From Limisphaerales bacterium (GTDB taxonomy: Bacteria; Verrucomicrobiota; Verrucomicrobiia; Limisphaerales; SXTU01), in assembly GCA_009773355.1 (NCBI GenBank), contig WRPG01000023.1, positions 1-64,000 of the forward strand: a stretch of 64,000 bases of DNA, given 5' to 3'. The translations under genes were made by a program, and so were the position numbers. Of the stretch, positions 16,817-25,637 are shown piece after piece. Position 1 is the first letter of the stretch. Each line of letters opens with the position of its first letter. Below the pieces are notes generated by a model that worked only from the letters and a program-made list of their open reading frames with translations, made no database searches and was not told the DNA's origin.

Positions 16817-18529
16817 ATGTCCGCCAACATCTCAGACCCATTGCTGGCCCTCGTCCGCGAGCGCGGGCTGATTGACGACCTGCAGCTCGAGGAGGTCATG
16901 CAGGAGAACAACAAGAGCGGCAAGGCCATCGGCCAGATTCTGGTGGACGCGCGCATCCTTGATCTGGACACGCAGCTCAACCTCATCGCCGAGCATCTGG
17001 GCACGGAAGTCGTGACGGGCGTGAAGGACATGGAGATCCAGCCCGACGTCATCGCGGCCATCCCGCCCGCCACGGCGCGCATGTATCAGTGCCTGCCCCT
17101 GGAAATGCACGGCAACTCGCTCCGCGTGGCGCTGGCCGACCCGTTGAACCCGGCCATTGTGGACGAGGTCGGCTTCATTGTCCGGAAGGAGCTGCAGGTG
17201 GTCGTCGCGGACCCGAGCGCCGTCGTGGCCGCCATCACCAAGTTTTACGCGGAGAAGTCCGAGTCGTTTGACGACATCCTGGGCGAGCTTCACTTGGGCG
17301 AGGACTCCGTGAAGGAGCTCCAGGCCGCCGCAGGCCAGGAGGACTCCGCCGACGCGCTGGCCAACATGGCCAACGAGACGCCCATCATCCGGTTCGTCAA
17401 CCTCATCCTTTACCAGGCGGTGCAGGACCGCGCGTCCGACATCCACTTCGAGCCGTTCGAGGATGAGTTCAAGATCCGTTACCGCGTGGACGGCGCGCTC
17501 TACGAAATGGCCCCGCCGCCCCGTTACCTGGCCACGCCGGTCATCTCGCGCATCAAGGTGCTGGCGAACTTGAACATCTCCGAGCGCCGCCTCCCGCAGG
17601 ACGGGCGCATTTCCATGAGCCTGGCGGGCAAGCGCATTGACCTCCGCGTCTCCACGCTGCCCACGAAGTTCGGCGAATCCGTCGTGCTGCGCGTGCTGGA
17701 TCGCGGCTCGGTCAGCCTGGACCTGGAGAACCTCGGCATGACGCCGGCGGTCATGGCGAGCGTGGGGGACATCGTCCAAAACCCCAATGGCATCTTCGTC
17801 GTCACCGGCCCCACCGGCTGCGGCAAGACCACGACGCTCTACGCCTGCCTTCGCCGCGTCAACGCGCTGGACACCAAGCTCCTCACCGCCGAGGACCCGG
17901 TCGAATACGACATTGAGGGGATCATGCAGGTGCCCATCAACGACACCACCGGCATGACCTTTGCGAAGGCGCTGCGCGCCTTCCTCCGCCAGGACCCGGA
18001 CATCATCATGGTCGGCGAAATGCGCGACTTGGAAACCGCGCAGATCGCCGTGCAGGCGTCGCTGACCGGCCACTTCGTGCTCTCGACGCTCCACACCAAC
18101 GACGCGCCCGGCGCGGTCACCCGCTTCGTGGACATGGGCGTCGAGCCGTTCCTGATTTCCTCCACGCTGATGGGCGTGCTCGCCCAGCGGCTCGTCCGCA
18201 CCATCTGCTCCAAATGCTGCTCGCCCTTCGAGCCGACGGAAAACCAGCTCTCGCAGTTGAACCTCTCCACCTTCGACGTGGGCGACAAGACGTTCTATTA
18301 CGGGCGCGGCTGTGAGACGTGCAACGACACCGGCTACAAGGGACGCTCCGGCATCTACGAGCTGCTGGCCATCAATGACGCCGTGCGCACGATGATCAAT
18401 GAGCGCATCCCGGCCGTGATCATGCGCCAGCGGGCCGTCGAGATGGGCATGGCCACCATCCGCGACGACGGCCTCCGCCTGATTTTCGAGGGCAAGACAA
18501 CCGTTGAAGAAGTGGTCCGCTACACCTGA
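16817..18529 (+). CDS. GspE/PilB-family assembly ATPase (second copy)
   Basis: 570 residues, same layout as the first PilB: N-terminal GspE-II domain (1-150), [20 protein letters not shown], Walker [10 protein letters not shown] with Lys337, Walker [15 protein letters not shown], His box [10 protein letters not shown] and zinc tetracysteine (CSKC ... CETC). The Walker A has Cys where the first copy has Ser. The linker at 160-185 differs. It overlaps no neighbour but is 2 bp from pilT and 14 bp from pilC. Whether it drives pilus extension or type II secretion cannot be decided from sequence. Confidence 0.92.
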   Translation: MSANISDPLLALVRERGLIDDLQLEEVMQENNKSGKAIGQILVDARILDLDTQLNLIAEHLGTEVVTGVKDMEIQPDVIAAIPPATARMYQCLPLEMHGNSLRVALADPLNPAIVDEVGFIVRKELQVVVADPSAVVAAITKFYAEKSESFDDILGELHLGEDSVKELQAAAGQEDSADALANMANETPIIRFVNLILYQAVQDRASDIHFEPFEDEFKIRYRVDGALYEMAPPPRYLATPVISRIKVLANLNISERRLPQDGRISMSLAGKRIDLRVSTLPTKFGESVVLRVLDRGSVSLDLENLGMTPAVMASVGDIVQNPNGIFVVTGPTGCGKTTTLYACLRRVNALDTKLLTAEDPVEYDIEGIMQVPINDTTGMTFAKALRAFLRQDPDIIMVGEMRDLETAQIAVQASLTGHFVLSTLHTNDAPGAVTRFVDMGVEPFLISSTLMGVLAQRLVRTICSKCCSPFEPTENQLSQLNLSTFDVGDKTFYYGRGCETCNDTGYKGRSGIYELLAINDAVRTMINERIPAVIMRQRAVEMGMATIRDDGLRLIFEGKTTVEEVVRYT

Positions 18530-18543
18530 ACCGGAGAAAACCT

Positions 18544-19869
18544 ATGCCTGTCTTCACCTACGAGGCGATGGACGCCAAGGGCAAGCCCACCAAAGGCACC
18601 TTGGACGTGGCCAACCAGAACGAGGCGCTCACCCGCCTCAAGGAGATGGGCTACTTCCCGACCAAGGTCGTGGAGTCCGACAAGGGCAAGGACAAGGACA
18701 AGAAGGACGCCAAGGATGCCAAGGCTCCGGCCGGCAAGGGAGCCGCCAAGGGCAAGGGCAAGGGCATGTCCATGCAGATCAACCTGAAGATCCCCGGCCT
18801 GGGCGGGAAGGTGGGCACGAAGACGCTCTGCACTTTCACCCGCCAGCTCGCCACGCTGGTGGACGCCGGCCTCCCGCTCCTGCGCGGACTGACGGTGCTG
18901 CAAAAGCAGGAGAAGGACGTGACCCTGAAGGAGATTCTTGGCAAACTGGCGCTGTCCATCGAAGGCGGCAGCACCTTCTCCGAGGGCCTCTCCCAGCACC
19001 CCAAGGTGTTCAACAAGCTCTTCGTGAACATGGTCAAGGCCGGCGAGCTGGGCGGCGTGCTCGAAGTCACGCTCACCCGCCTGGCGGAGTTCGCGGAGAA
19101 GGCGGAGAAGATCAAGGGCAAGGTCAAGGCCGCGATGTTCTACCCCGTCGCCGTGCTCACCGTCGCCGTCGGCATCGTCATCCTCCTGATGACCGTCGTC
19201 GTGCCCAAGTTCAAGGAAATCTTCAACGACATGCTCGGCCCCGGCCAGATGCCGGAGTTCACCCTGCTCGTGCTGGCGATCAGCGAGTTCATCCAGCACA
19301 ACTTCCTGGCCACCGCCGGCATCATCGCGGGCATTGTCATCACCTTCAAATTGTTCGTCCGGACCAAGTTCGGCGCCCGGCTGTTCGACCGGTTCCTGCT
19401 CGTGATGCCGGTGTTCGGCCCGGTGATCCTGAAGGTCGCCATCTCCCGGTTCACCCGCACGCTGGGCACGCTCGTCAGCTCCGGCGTGCCCATTCTCCAG
19501 TCCCTCAACATCGTCCGGGAGACTTCCAGCAACATCATGGTTGCCGAGGCGGTGCAGAGCATCCATGACAGCGTCAAGGAGGGCGAATCCATCACCGCCC
19601 CGCTCGAAGCCTCCAAGATCTTCCCGCCCATGGTCGTCTCCATGGTGGACGTCGGCGAGCAGACCGGCGCGCTGCCGGAAATGTTGATGAAGGTGGCCGA
19701 CAACTATGAGGAAGAGGTGGACAACGCCGTCTCGGCCATGACCTCGCTCCTGGAGCCGATCATGATCGTCTTCCTCGCCGTCATCGTCGGCAGCATCGTC
19801 ATCGCGATGTTCCTGCCCCTCATCAAGCTGATGGATTCCCTCGGCTCGGACAGTGGCGGCGACAAATAG
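18544..19869 (+). CDS. pilC: Type IV pilus/type II secretion inner-membrane platform protein PilC/GspF
   Basis: 441 residues. Starts MPVFTYEAMDAKGKPTKGTL, the standard GspF N-terminus. Residues about 42-75 form a Lys/Ala-rich linker (KGKDKDKKDAKDAKAPAGK) before the first T2SSF helical domain (TFTRQLATLVDAGLPLLRGL), a TM pair near 195-225, the second domain (FTRTLGTLVSSGVPILQSLN) and a final TM segment. It should anchor the PilB/PilT motors to the inner membrane. The long basic linker is extended relative to typical family members. No pilin or prepilin peptidase follows. Confidence 0.93.
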   Translation: MPVFTYEAMDAKGKPTKGTLDVANQNEALTRLKEMGYFPTKVVESDKGKDKDKKDAKDAKAPAGKGAAKGKGKGMSMQINLKIPGLGGKVGTKTLCTFTRQLATLVDAGLPLLRGLTVLQKQEKDVTLKEILGKLALSIEGGSTFSEGLSQHPKVFNKLFVNMVKAGELGGVLEVTLTRLAEFAEKAEKIKGKVKAAMFYPVAVLTVAVGIVILLMTVVVPKFKEIFNDMLGPGQMPEFTLLVLAISEFIQHNFLATAGIIAGIVITFKLFVRTKFGARLFDRFLLVMPVFGPVILKVAISRFTRTLGTLVSSGVPILQSLNIVRETSSNIMVAEAVQSIHDSVKEGESITAPLEASKIFPPMVVSMVDVGEQTGALPEMLMKVADNYEEEVDNAVSAMTSLLEPIMIVFLAVIVGSIVIAMFLPLIKLMDSLGSDSGGDK

Positions 19870-19985
19870 GGCCAGCCGTCACCGTCAAAGTCACCGTCAA
19901 TGTGTCGTCCCGTGGCGACGGCATGGTGGATGCCGGTTCTTGAGTCCGCTTGCGTTGCGTTCCTTCGGGCCGTTAGGCTCCCCAC

Positions 19986-20552
19986 ATGACAAGCGACGAA
20001 GCCTTGGGCCTCTTTCGCGGGACGGGAGCACTGCTCGAAGGCCATTTCATCCTCCGCAGCGGGCTGCACAGCCGCCAGTTCTTCCAGTGCGCGCTCGCGC
20101 TCCAGCAGATGCCCATCGTCGAGCGATTCGGGGCCGCGCTCGCGGACAAGCTGCGCGGCTTGGGCGCGGCCACCGTCATTTCGCCGGCCATGGGCGGGCT
20201 GGTCATCGGCCAGGAAGTCGCCCGCCAGCTCGGCCTGCGCTTCATCTTTGTTGAGAAGGAGGCGGGCCGGCTCGTCCTCCGGCGTGGCTTCCAAATTGCC
20301 CCGGGTGAGAAGCTGCTGGTCATCGAGGATGTTGTCACCAAGGGTGGCCGCGTGCAGGAAACCATGGACATCGTCCGCGCCCATCAAGGCACCGTCGCGG
20401 GCGTGGCGATGGTTGTGGACCGCTCCGGCGGCGGCGTGAGCCTCGGCGTCCCGACCTTCAGCCTCATCAAGCTCGATGTGGAGACCTTCCCGGCGGACAA
20501 GCTGCCTCCCGACCTCGCCGCCACTCCCGCCACCAAGCCCGGCAGCAAGTAA
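19986..20552 (+). CDS. pyrE: Orotate phosphoribosyltransferase
   Basis: 188 residues. Transfers the phosphoribosyl group of PRPP to orotate in pyrimidine synthesis. Motifs: FILRSGLHSRQFFQCALAL at the N-terminus, ISPAMGGLVIGQEVARQLG, and the PRPP loop LLVIEDVVTKGGRVQE near residues 110-125. Length is slightly below the 200-210 of E. coli-type enzymes but close to other phyla. Followed by the UbiD-family gene 95 bp downstream. The upstream gap (19870-19985) holds short GTCACCGTCAA direct repeats and nothing else noted. Confidence 0.94.
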   Translation: MTSDEALGLFRGTGALLEGHFILRSGLHSRQFFQCALALQQMPIVERFGAALADKLRGLGAATVISPAMGGLVIGQEVARQLGLRFIFVEKEAGRLVLRRGFQIAPGEKLLVIEDVVTKGGRVQETMDIVRAHQGTVAGVAMVVDRSGGGVSLGVPTFSLIKLDVETFPADKLPPDLAATPATKPGSK

Positions 20553-20647
20553 CCGGGCAGGCTCCACCTTCGCTGGTGGGGCGAACGTCCCCGCGCGCCG
20601 TCCGCCCGCTGAATTGCATCCCCGCCGCCGCCTGTTAGCCTCGCGGC

Positions 20648-22213
20648 ATGGCATTCGATTCCTTCCGCGACTGGGTTCACACGCTCGACCGGGCCGGAGA
20701 GCTGCGGCGCATTTCCAAGCCCGTCGCCACCGAACTGGAAATCACCGAGCTGGCCGACCGCGAGATGAAATCTCCCGGCGGCGGCAAGGCGCTGCTCATC
20801 GAAAAGCCCACGGTGAACGGCGTCGTGTCCCCCTTCCCAGTCGCCATCAACACGCTCGGCTCGCACAAGCGGATGGCGATGAGCATGGGCGCAAATTCCG
20901 TGGACGAAGCTGCGGCTGAACTCGGCTCGCTCCTGAAAGCCAAGCCGCCGACCTCGCTTCGCGAGACGATGCGGCTGCTCGGTCAAGCGATGGATTTGCG
21001 CCACGCCAAACCGAAGATCGTCAAGGACGGCCCGTGCAAAGAGGTCATCCACAAGTTCGACGCTCCTTCCACCCGCAGCGATCCCTGGCCGAAGGCCGCT
21101 GACATCCAATCGGCAATCAGCAATCGGCAATCGGCAATGGCGTCACCAACCTTGCTGAATCTCCCGATCCTGAAGTGCTGGCCGCTCGACGGTGGACGTT
21201 TCATCACCCTCCCCTGCGTCGTCACCAAAGACCCCGACACCGGCGAACGCAACGTCGGCATGTATCGCATCCAGATTTACGACGACCGCACCACCGGCAT
21301 GCACTGGCAGCTCCAGAAAGTCGGCGCGCGCCACGGACGTCGCTACTACGAAACCGGCACGCGCATGCCCGTCGCCATTTTTCTCGGCGGCGATCCGGTG
21401 TTCACCTTCGCCGCCACCGCGCCGTTGCCCGACGGCCTCGACGAATTTCTGCTGGCCGGTTATCTGCGGAAGAAATCCATCGAACTCGTGAAGTGCGAGA
21501 CCAACGACCTCGAAGTCCCCGCCAACGCCGACTTCGTCATCGAAGGCTACGTTGATCCGACCGAGCCGCTCCGCGACGAAGGCCCGTTCGGCGATCACAC
21601 CGGCTATTACACACTGCCCGAGCCGTATCCCGTCTTCCACGTCACCGCCATCACGCATCGCAAAGACGCCGTTTATCCCGCCACCATCGTCGGCATCCCG
21701 CCGATGGAAGACTTCTACATCGGCGGCGCGTCCGTGAAACTCTTCCTGCCGATCTTCAAGATGAACTTCCCCGAAATCGTGGACATCGCACTGCCGGCGG
21801 AAGGCGTCTTCCACAACCTCGTCTTCGTGAGCATCCGCAAGACCTACCCGATGCAAGCCTACAAAATCATGCACGGCCTGTGGGGCATGGGGCAGATGAT
21901 GTTCACCAAATACATCGTGGTGGTGGACGACGACGTGGACGTGCACAACACCAGCGAAGTCCTCTTCCGCCTCTGCGCCAACACCGACCCGCAACGCGAC
22001 AGCATCTTTACCAAAGGCCCGTCCGACGTGCTCGACCATGCCACCAGCGAAATCGCCAGCGGCAGCAAACTCGGCATTGACGCGACGAAGAAATTGCCGG
22101 GCGAAGGCTTCAAACGTCAATGGCCGTCGCTGATCAAGATGGATGCCGCCGTGATGGCGAAGGTCAACGCGCTGTTCGGGAACAGCAGTGACAGTCCGCC
22201 CGCGCGACGCTAG
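20648..22213 (+). CDS. ubiD: UbiD-family decarboxylase
   Basis: 521 residues. Prenyl-FMN-dependent (de)carboxylase family; in ubiquinone or menaquinone pathways it removes the ring carboxylate. Recognisable blocks: FRDWVHTLDRAGELRRISKP, the KALLIEKPTVNG region, GMYRIQIYDDRTTGMHWQ, EFLLAGYLRKKSIELVKCET, DEGPFGDHTGYYT, and the C-terminal IVVVDDDVDVHNTSEVLFRL. Residues about 154-164 (IQSAISNRQSA) are encoded by a simple CAATCGG sub-repeat at 21106-21140 and look like an in-frame insertion. A decayed copy of the last 100 bp lies at 22923-23015. Confidence 0.9.
   Translation: MAFDSFRDWVHTLDRAGELRRISKPVATELEITELADREMKSPGGGKALLIEKPTVNGVVSPFPVAINTLGSHKRMAMSMGANSVDEAAAELGSLLKAKPPTSLRETMRLLGQAMDLRHAKPKIVKDGPCKEVIHKFDAPSTRSDPWPKAADIQSAISNRQSAMASPTLLNLPILKCWPLDGGRFITLPCVVTKDPDTGERNVGMYRIQIYDDRTTGMHWQLQKVGARHGRRYYETGTRMPVAIFLGGDPVFTFAATAPLPDGLDEFLLAGYLRKKSIELVKCETNDLEVPANADFVIEGYVDPTEPLRDEGPFGDHTGYYTLPEPYPVFHVTAITHRKDAVYPATIVGIPPMEDFYIGGASVKLFLPIFKMNFPEIVDIALPAEGVFHNLVFVSIRKTYPMQAYKIMHGLWGMGQMMFTKYIVVVDDDVDVHNTSEVLFRLCANTDPQRDSIFTKGPSDVLDHATSEIASGSKLGIDATKKLPGEGFKRQWPSLIKMDAAVMAKVNALFGNSSDSPPARR
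21106..21140. repeat. Sub-repeat tract inside ubiD (CAATCGG units)
   Basis: Four to five imperfect 7-bp units (CAATCGG, CAATCAG, CAATCGG, CAATCGG, CAATGG) in the ubiD frame, translating as SAISNRQSA. UbiD homologues have no reason to carry this sequence, so it is likely an insertion that was tolerated in a surface loop. Same kind of short-unit DNA as the arms of the intergenic hairpins. Confidence 0.75.
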
Positions 22214-22228
22214 ACTGCTCGCGTCAAC

Positions 22229-22438
22229 ATGAGACAGCGCCAGCCAGCCACCAGCCCGTCACAAGCCCGACGCTGGGCCATCCGGCTGACGGCCCGCGTT
22301 GAGCAGGTGCTGGCCGCTCATCCCGAAGCCGACCGCGACAACGTCCGCCTCACGCTCATTCTGCTGGAGCAACCTCCCCTCGAACGCCTGCAAAGGAGCC
22401 TCATCCGTGGCCGCGCCACTGCCCTTCGCCGAAAGTGA
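22229..22438 (+). CDS. Small basic helical protein of unknown function
   Basis: 69 residues, Arg-rich (13 Arg), mainly helical: TARVEQVLAAHPEADRDNVR and LTLILLEQPPLERLQRSLI. The 3' end overlaps the following nucleotidyltransferase-like gene (GTG at 22407) by 32 bp, and AAAGGAG in this gene serves as its ribosome site, so expression is coupled. A small basic partner ahead of a minimal nucleotidyltransferase is reminiscent of two-gene defence or toxin-antitoxin modules, but no family is recognised. Confidence 0.6.
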   Translation: MRQRQPATSPSQARRWAIRLTARVEQVLAAHPEADRDNVRLTLILLEQPPLERLQRSLIRGRATALRRK

Positions 22439-22922
22439 AATCCGCCTCCTGACCGCGCTGCTCAAGGCCCGCGTGCGGTTCATGGTCGTGGGACTTTCCG
22501 CCGCCACCATGCAGGGAGCGCCCGTCGTCACCCAGGATGTGGACCTGTGGTTTGAGAAACTGGGCGATCCCCAAATCTCTCAGGCCCTCCAAACCGTCGG
22601 CGCAGCCTACGTTCCGCCGAGCAACTTCAATCCACCGATGCTGGCCGGCACTGGTGCGGAACTCTTCGACATCGTCCTGCGCATGGACGGACTTGGACCC
22701 TTTGCCAGCGAACTCAAGCACTGCGTCAATGTCCCGCTGGGGCTTCACAAGCTCAAGGTGCTCTCTTTGGAACGCATCCTCGTCAGCAAACTGGCTGCAA
22801 ACCGCGCGAAGGACAGGCTGACGATCTCCGTCCTGCGCGATGCCCTAACCACCACCACGGCGGTCAAGCCCCCGGCCCGGAAGCGAAAACCGAATCGCCC
22901 GCCCCGATGCACCAGACCATGA
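22407..22922 (+). CDS. Nucleotidyltransferase-fold protein
   Basis: 171 residues from the GTG at 22407 (VAAPLPFAESEIRLL), chosen for its AAAGGAG ribosome site and because residues encoded upstream are frame-shifted small-gene sequence. The core FMVVGLSAATMQGAPVVTQD followed by VDLW matches the minimal nucleotidyltransferase pattern hGG-x-hG-x-T-x-D-h-D (the usual Gly-Gly is Gly-Leu/Ser here). Then ELFDIVLRMDGLG and a KVLSLERILVSKLAANRAKD segment as in DUF6036/AbiEii-like proteins. The Lys/Arg/Pro-rich C-terminus runs into the decayed ubiD copy. May nucleotidylate RNA or protein; unproven. Confidence 0.65.
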   Translation: MAAPLPFAESEIRLLTALLKARVRFMVVGLSAATMQGAPVVTQDVDLWFEKLGDPQISQALQTVGAAYVPPSNFNPPMLAGTGAELFDIVLRMDGLGPFASELKHCVNVPLGLHKLKVLSLERILVSKLAANRAKDRLTISVLRDALTTTTAVKPPARKRKPNRPPRCTRP

Positions 22923-23015
22923 GCAGCAAACCCGGCATCGAAAGTGCCGGGCGAAGGCTTCAAACGCCCCTGGCCGCCGCTCGTCAAGATGGATGAAAGC
23001 GTGAAGGCGAAGGTG
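22923..23015 (+). pseudogene. Decayed duplicate of the ubiD 3' end
   Basis: Aligns by eye to 22062-22165 of the intact ubiD: both contain GCAGCAAA(C/T)(C/T)CGGCAT, then GTGCCGGGCGAAGGCTTCAA versus TTGCCGGGCGAAGGCTTCAA, and TCAAGATGGATG followed by GGCGAAGGT. A deletion of about 10 bp follows CGGCATYGA. It encodes VPGEGFKRPWPPLVKMDESV, matching LPGEGFKRQWPSLIKMDAAV. The two-gene module 22229-22922 sits exactly between the two ubiD ends. Confidence 0.85.
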
Positions 23016-23031
23016 GAAAAGCCTTCAACCC

Positions 23032-23054
23032 GTAGCAGCCGACGTGAGTGGGCT
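23032..23054. repeat. Single arm of the family A element
   Basis: GTAGCAGCCGACGTGAGTGG, matching the left arm at 11396, 42922 and 47394 for 17 bp and then diverging. No opposing arm is found before the next gene. It directly abuts the decayed ubiD copy. Confidence 0.7.
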
Positions 23055-23124
23055 GCAAACTGAAAAGTCTGAACGCCCGAAAGAAAATCGCCCAGGACAA
23101 GCGAAGCGAAACGCGCCGCCCACG

Positions 23125-23919
23125 TTACCCGGCGCGCAGTCCGCGCTCGTAGGTTCGGTTGGCGAGGCAGTTCCTGCCCAGCGCTTCCGTCAGCGGGTCA
23201 ATGTCGTTGGCACTGAAACCCAGGTGCAGGTGCCGCCGCCAGCCTTCGGCGAACTTGAACTTCTTGGACAGCCTGCCCACGGCACGGGACATGTCCTCCA
23301 TCGAGCGCAGGTAGGAGTTCATGCCCTGGCTCACATCCAGCCAGCCTTGCTGGCTTTGGTGCGCGGCGAGCGCGGCGAGCTTCGTGGCGTGGACGGAAGT
23401 CGTGTTGACGAATGAACCGGGGATGATCCTGCGTCGCAGCGGATCACACAGGCCGTGCGGCATGGCGTGGTAGAGGGTCACGTCGTGCGCGTAGGTGGGG
23501 CGCGGTGGGATCGAGTGAAAGTTCGGCATCCCGTGCGTGAAGGCCGCCGTCACCGCCAGCCGGCAGGTGTTCATGTGGTCCTCCATGTAGTCCTGCGGCG
23601 AGTGCGTGAGGATGATGCTCGCCCTGGACTCGCGGATGACCGCCGCGATGCGCCGCAGGGTCTTCACCTCGTAGCGGATTTCCAGGTCATCGCACAATGG
23701 CGCGTGGAAATGCGCGCCGAGCAGCTTCGCGGCGGCCTTTGCCTCCGCCAGCCGCACGCGACGGGTCTTTGCGGGGCTGAACTCCACGCTGCCGCAGTTG
23801 CCGGTGGAGACGTTCAGGTAATGGGTTTCCCAGCCGCGCTGCCTGAGCAGCAGCAAGGTGCCGGCGGCGACGAATTCGATGTCGTCCGGGTGCGCGAAAA
23901 TGGCGAGGGCGGATTTCAT
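23125..23919 (-). CDS. PIG-L family deacetylase
   Basis: 264 residues. Zinc-dependent N-deacetylase family acting on GlcNAc-type sugars and related amides (PIG-L, MshB, BshB). The N-terminus MKSALAIFAHPDDIEFVAAG has the metal-binding HPDD motif, and IILTHSPQDYMEDHMNTCRL holds the second histidine cluster (H-x3-H). Start 23919 is chosen because upstream residues are Arg-rich and unlike the family. No signal peptide. It follows the sulfatase by 13 bp on the same strand, so the pair may process sulfated amino-sugar polymers together (inference). Confidence 0.9.
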   Translation of the reverse strand: MKSALAIFAHPDDIEFVAAGTLLLLRQRGWETHYLNVSTGNCGSVEFSPAKTRRVRLAEAKAAAKLLGAHFHAPLCDDLEIRYEVKTLRRIAAVIRESRASIILTHSPQDYMEDHMNTCRLAVTAAFTHGMPNFHSIPPRPTYAHDVTLYHAMPHGLCDPLRRRIIPGSFVNTTSVHATKLAALAAHQSQQGWLDVSQGMNSYLRSMEDMSRAVGRLSKKFKFAEGWRRHLHLGFSANDIDPLTEALGRNCLANRTYERGLRAG

Positions 23920-23932
23920 GCGGGCAGTTGGA

Positions 23933-25384
23933 CTATTTTCCCGCCGCCTTCTTCGCCTTGCCCTTCTTGCCCTTGGGTTCGCCATCGGGCGTGGCCTTGG
24001 TCGCGCCTTTGCGCGCGGTGACTTCCGGCGGCTCGGGGATGCGGCCCAAGTCGTTGCTCTCCTCAATCCACTTCTCCAGCTCACCGCGCAGTCGCTTCAG
24101 CGCGGCCTGATGCTCCGGCTTCGGGGACGTGACGAGGTTGTTCATCGAGTGCGGGTCGGCATCCATGTCGAACAGCTCCTCGGGCGGCATGGTGGGCGCG
24201 AGGTAAAAGTTTTTCTGCCAGTCGGTCAGTTTGCCCGCCGCGCCGAGTTCCTTGAGGAGGTTCCAGACCGGATACTGCGCCTCCTTGTAGGCGTTGGTCT
24301 GGAGGAATGGGCGCTCCGGCATGAAGTTGCGGATGTAGCGCCAGCGCGCGTCGCGCACTGTGCGGAAGCGGAACATCGTCTCGTCGCAGCGGTCGCGCGC
24401 GCCGAAGACGAACTGGCGCGGCGGCTCGGACTGGTCGCCGAGGAAGACGCGGCCCTGCATGGTCGCGGGCTTCTTCACGCCGGCCAGCGCGAGCGACGTG
24501 GCGGTGAAGTCCAGCGAGCACACGAGCTGGTCGCTCATGGTGCCGGGTCTAAAATTCTTCGGCGCAGGAATGCCCTTGGGCCAGCGGACGATGAGCGGGA
24601 CGCGCAGACCGTCGTCATACACGAACTGCTTGCCGCGCACATGGGCCTGCCCGTGGTCGCCCATGAAGAGCACCATCGTGTGATCTGCGAGGCCGTCAGC
24701 TTCGAGCTGCGCGAGGATGAGGCCGATCTTCCGGTCCAGCTCGCTTGCGGCATCGAGATACTTCGCCCAGTCCGCCCGCGCGACGAGATGGTCCGGGTAG
24801 ATGGGCGGCAAATCCACCTTCGCCGGGTCGGCCTTGGCGGGTGCCTTGAAGGTGCGGTGCGTCTCCTGAAAGTTGATCTGCGCGTAGAAGGGCTGGTGCG
24901 ACTTGAGGTCGCTCCATTGGTCGGAATCGAACGGCTTGCCCGCGTAGGTAAAATTCCAGTCCGTCTTGCCGCTGCCCTTGAAACCGAAGCCTGCGGGCAG
25001 CTCGCGCAGGTTCGCCGTGAAGTAGCCCGCCTCGCGGAAGCGGTCGGTGGCCACCTTCACGCCGGCGGGGAGCTGGTAGCCGTCGTCGCGATGCGAGCGG
25101 TGGTGGTGCGCGCCGATGGTGGTCTGATACATCCCGGTCATGAACGCCGACCGGCTCGCGCTGCACACCGGCGCGGTGGTGAACGCGCGCGTGAAGCGCA
25201 TCCCGTCGGCGGCGAGCCTGTCGAGGTGCGGCGTCCAGACCTCCTTCGTGCCGTAGCAGCCGAGGTGCGGCGAAAAATCCTCGCCGATGAGCCAGAGGAT
25301 GTTCGGGCGCGGCGCGGCGGAGGAGTTGAAAGTCGAAAGCTGAAAACTGAAAGCCAGCAGCGTGGCGGAAAGGAGGCGTTTCAT
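23933..25384 (-). CDS. Exported sulfatase
   Basis: 483 residues, type I sulfatase (alkaline-phosphatase fold), periplasmic. Signal peptide MKRLLSATLLAFSFQLSTFN with cleavage near SSAA-P. Metal site near RPNILWLIGEDFSPHLGCYG, formylglycine site VCSASR with Cys74 (C-x-A-x-R instead of C-x-P-x-R, a variant seen in this phylum), and FMGDHGQAHVRGKQF for the second metal/active-site part. C-terminal Lys-rich tail (GKKGKAKKAAGK). Needs formylglycine maturation by a separate enzyme. The signal-peptide core is encoded by a simple repeat (25326-25355). Transcribed with the PIG-L deacetylase. Confidence 0.92.
   Translation of the reverse strand: MKRLLSATLLAFSFQLSTFNSSAAPRPNILWLIGEDFSPHLGCYGTKEVWTPHLDRLAADGMRFTRAFTTAPVCSASRSAFMTGMYQTTIGAHHHRSHRDDGYQLPAGVKVATDRFREAGYFTANLRELPAGFGFKGSGKTDWNFTYAGKPFDSDQWSDLKSHQPFYAQINFQETHRTFKAPAKADPAKVDLPPIYPDHLVARADWAKYLDAASELDRKIGLILAQLEADGLADHTMVLFMGDHGQAHVRGKQFVYDDGLRVPLIVRWPKGIPAPKNFRPGTMSDQLVCSLDFTATSLALAGVKKPATMQGRVFLGDQSEPPRQFVFGARDRCDETMFRFRTVRDARWRYIRNFMPERPFLQTNAYKEAQYPVWNLLKELGAAGKLTDWQKNFYLAPTMPPEELFDMDADPHSMNNLVTSPKPEHQAALKRLRGELEKWIEESNDLGRIPEPPEVTARKGATKATPDGEPKGKKGKAKKAAGK
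25326..25355. repeat. Sub-repeat tract encoding the sulfatase signal-peptide core
   Basis: On the minus strand it reads GCTTTCAGTTTTCAGCTTTC then GACTTTCAAC: four units of a 7-8 bp TTTCAGC repeat. In the sulfatase frame it gives AFSFQLSTFN, the hydrophobic core of the signal peptide. Confidence 0.7.
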
Positions 25385-25637
25385 GGCGGAGAGCTTATCC
25401 ATGAAGCAACCGTCCCGGTGAGCGAAAAATGCGGCCGCCCGATGACGCGCCGGCTGGCGGCAGCCCGCGCAGCCCCCCCTCCGGCGAAGGGCGTGCCAAG
25501 CTTCGCCCACATGATCGCCCGCCACGGTGCGTTGAGTCTGCACTGACTTGGTGGTCCCCCGCCGGTCAGCGCGAAGTATGTGCACCGGCGTATTGACTCG
25601 GGGGAGGCTGGTTTGTAGTTTCCCCGCGCCTTCGAGT

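Noticed and set aside
13929-16841. 970-residue open frame on the minus strand across pilB and pilT
   Set aside because: It is the shadow of strongly conserved plus-strand ATPase genes in high-GC DNA. Composition is Arg/Gly/His/Leu-rich without any domain.
22299-22406. Longer N-terminus of the nucleotidyltransferase
   Set aside because: These codons are the small basic gene read in another frame; the GTG at 22407 has a ribosome site and gives a family-like start.
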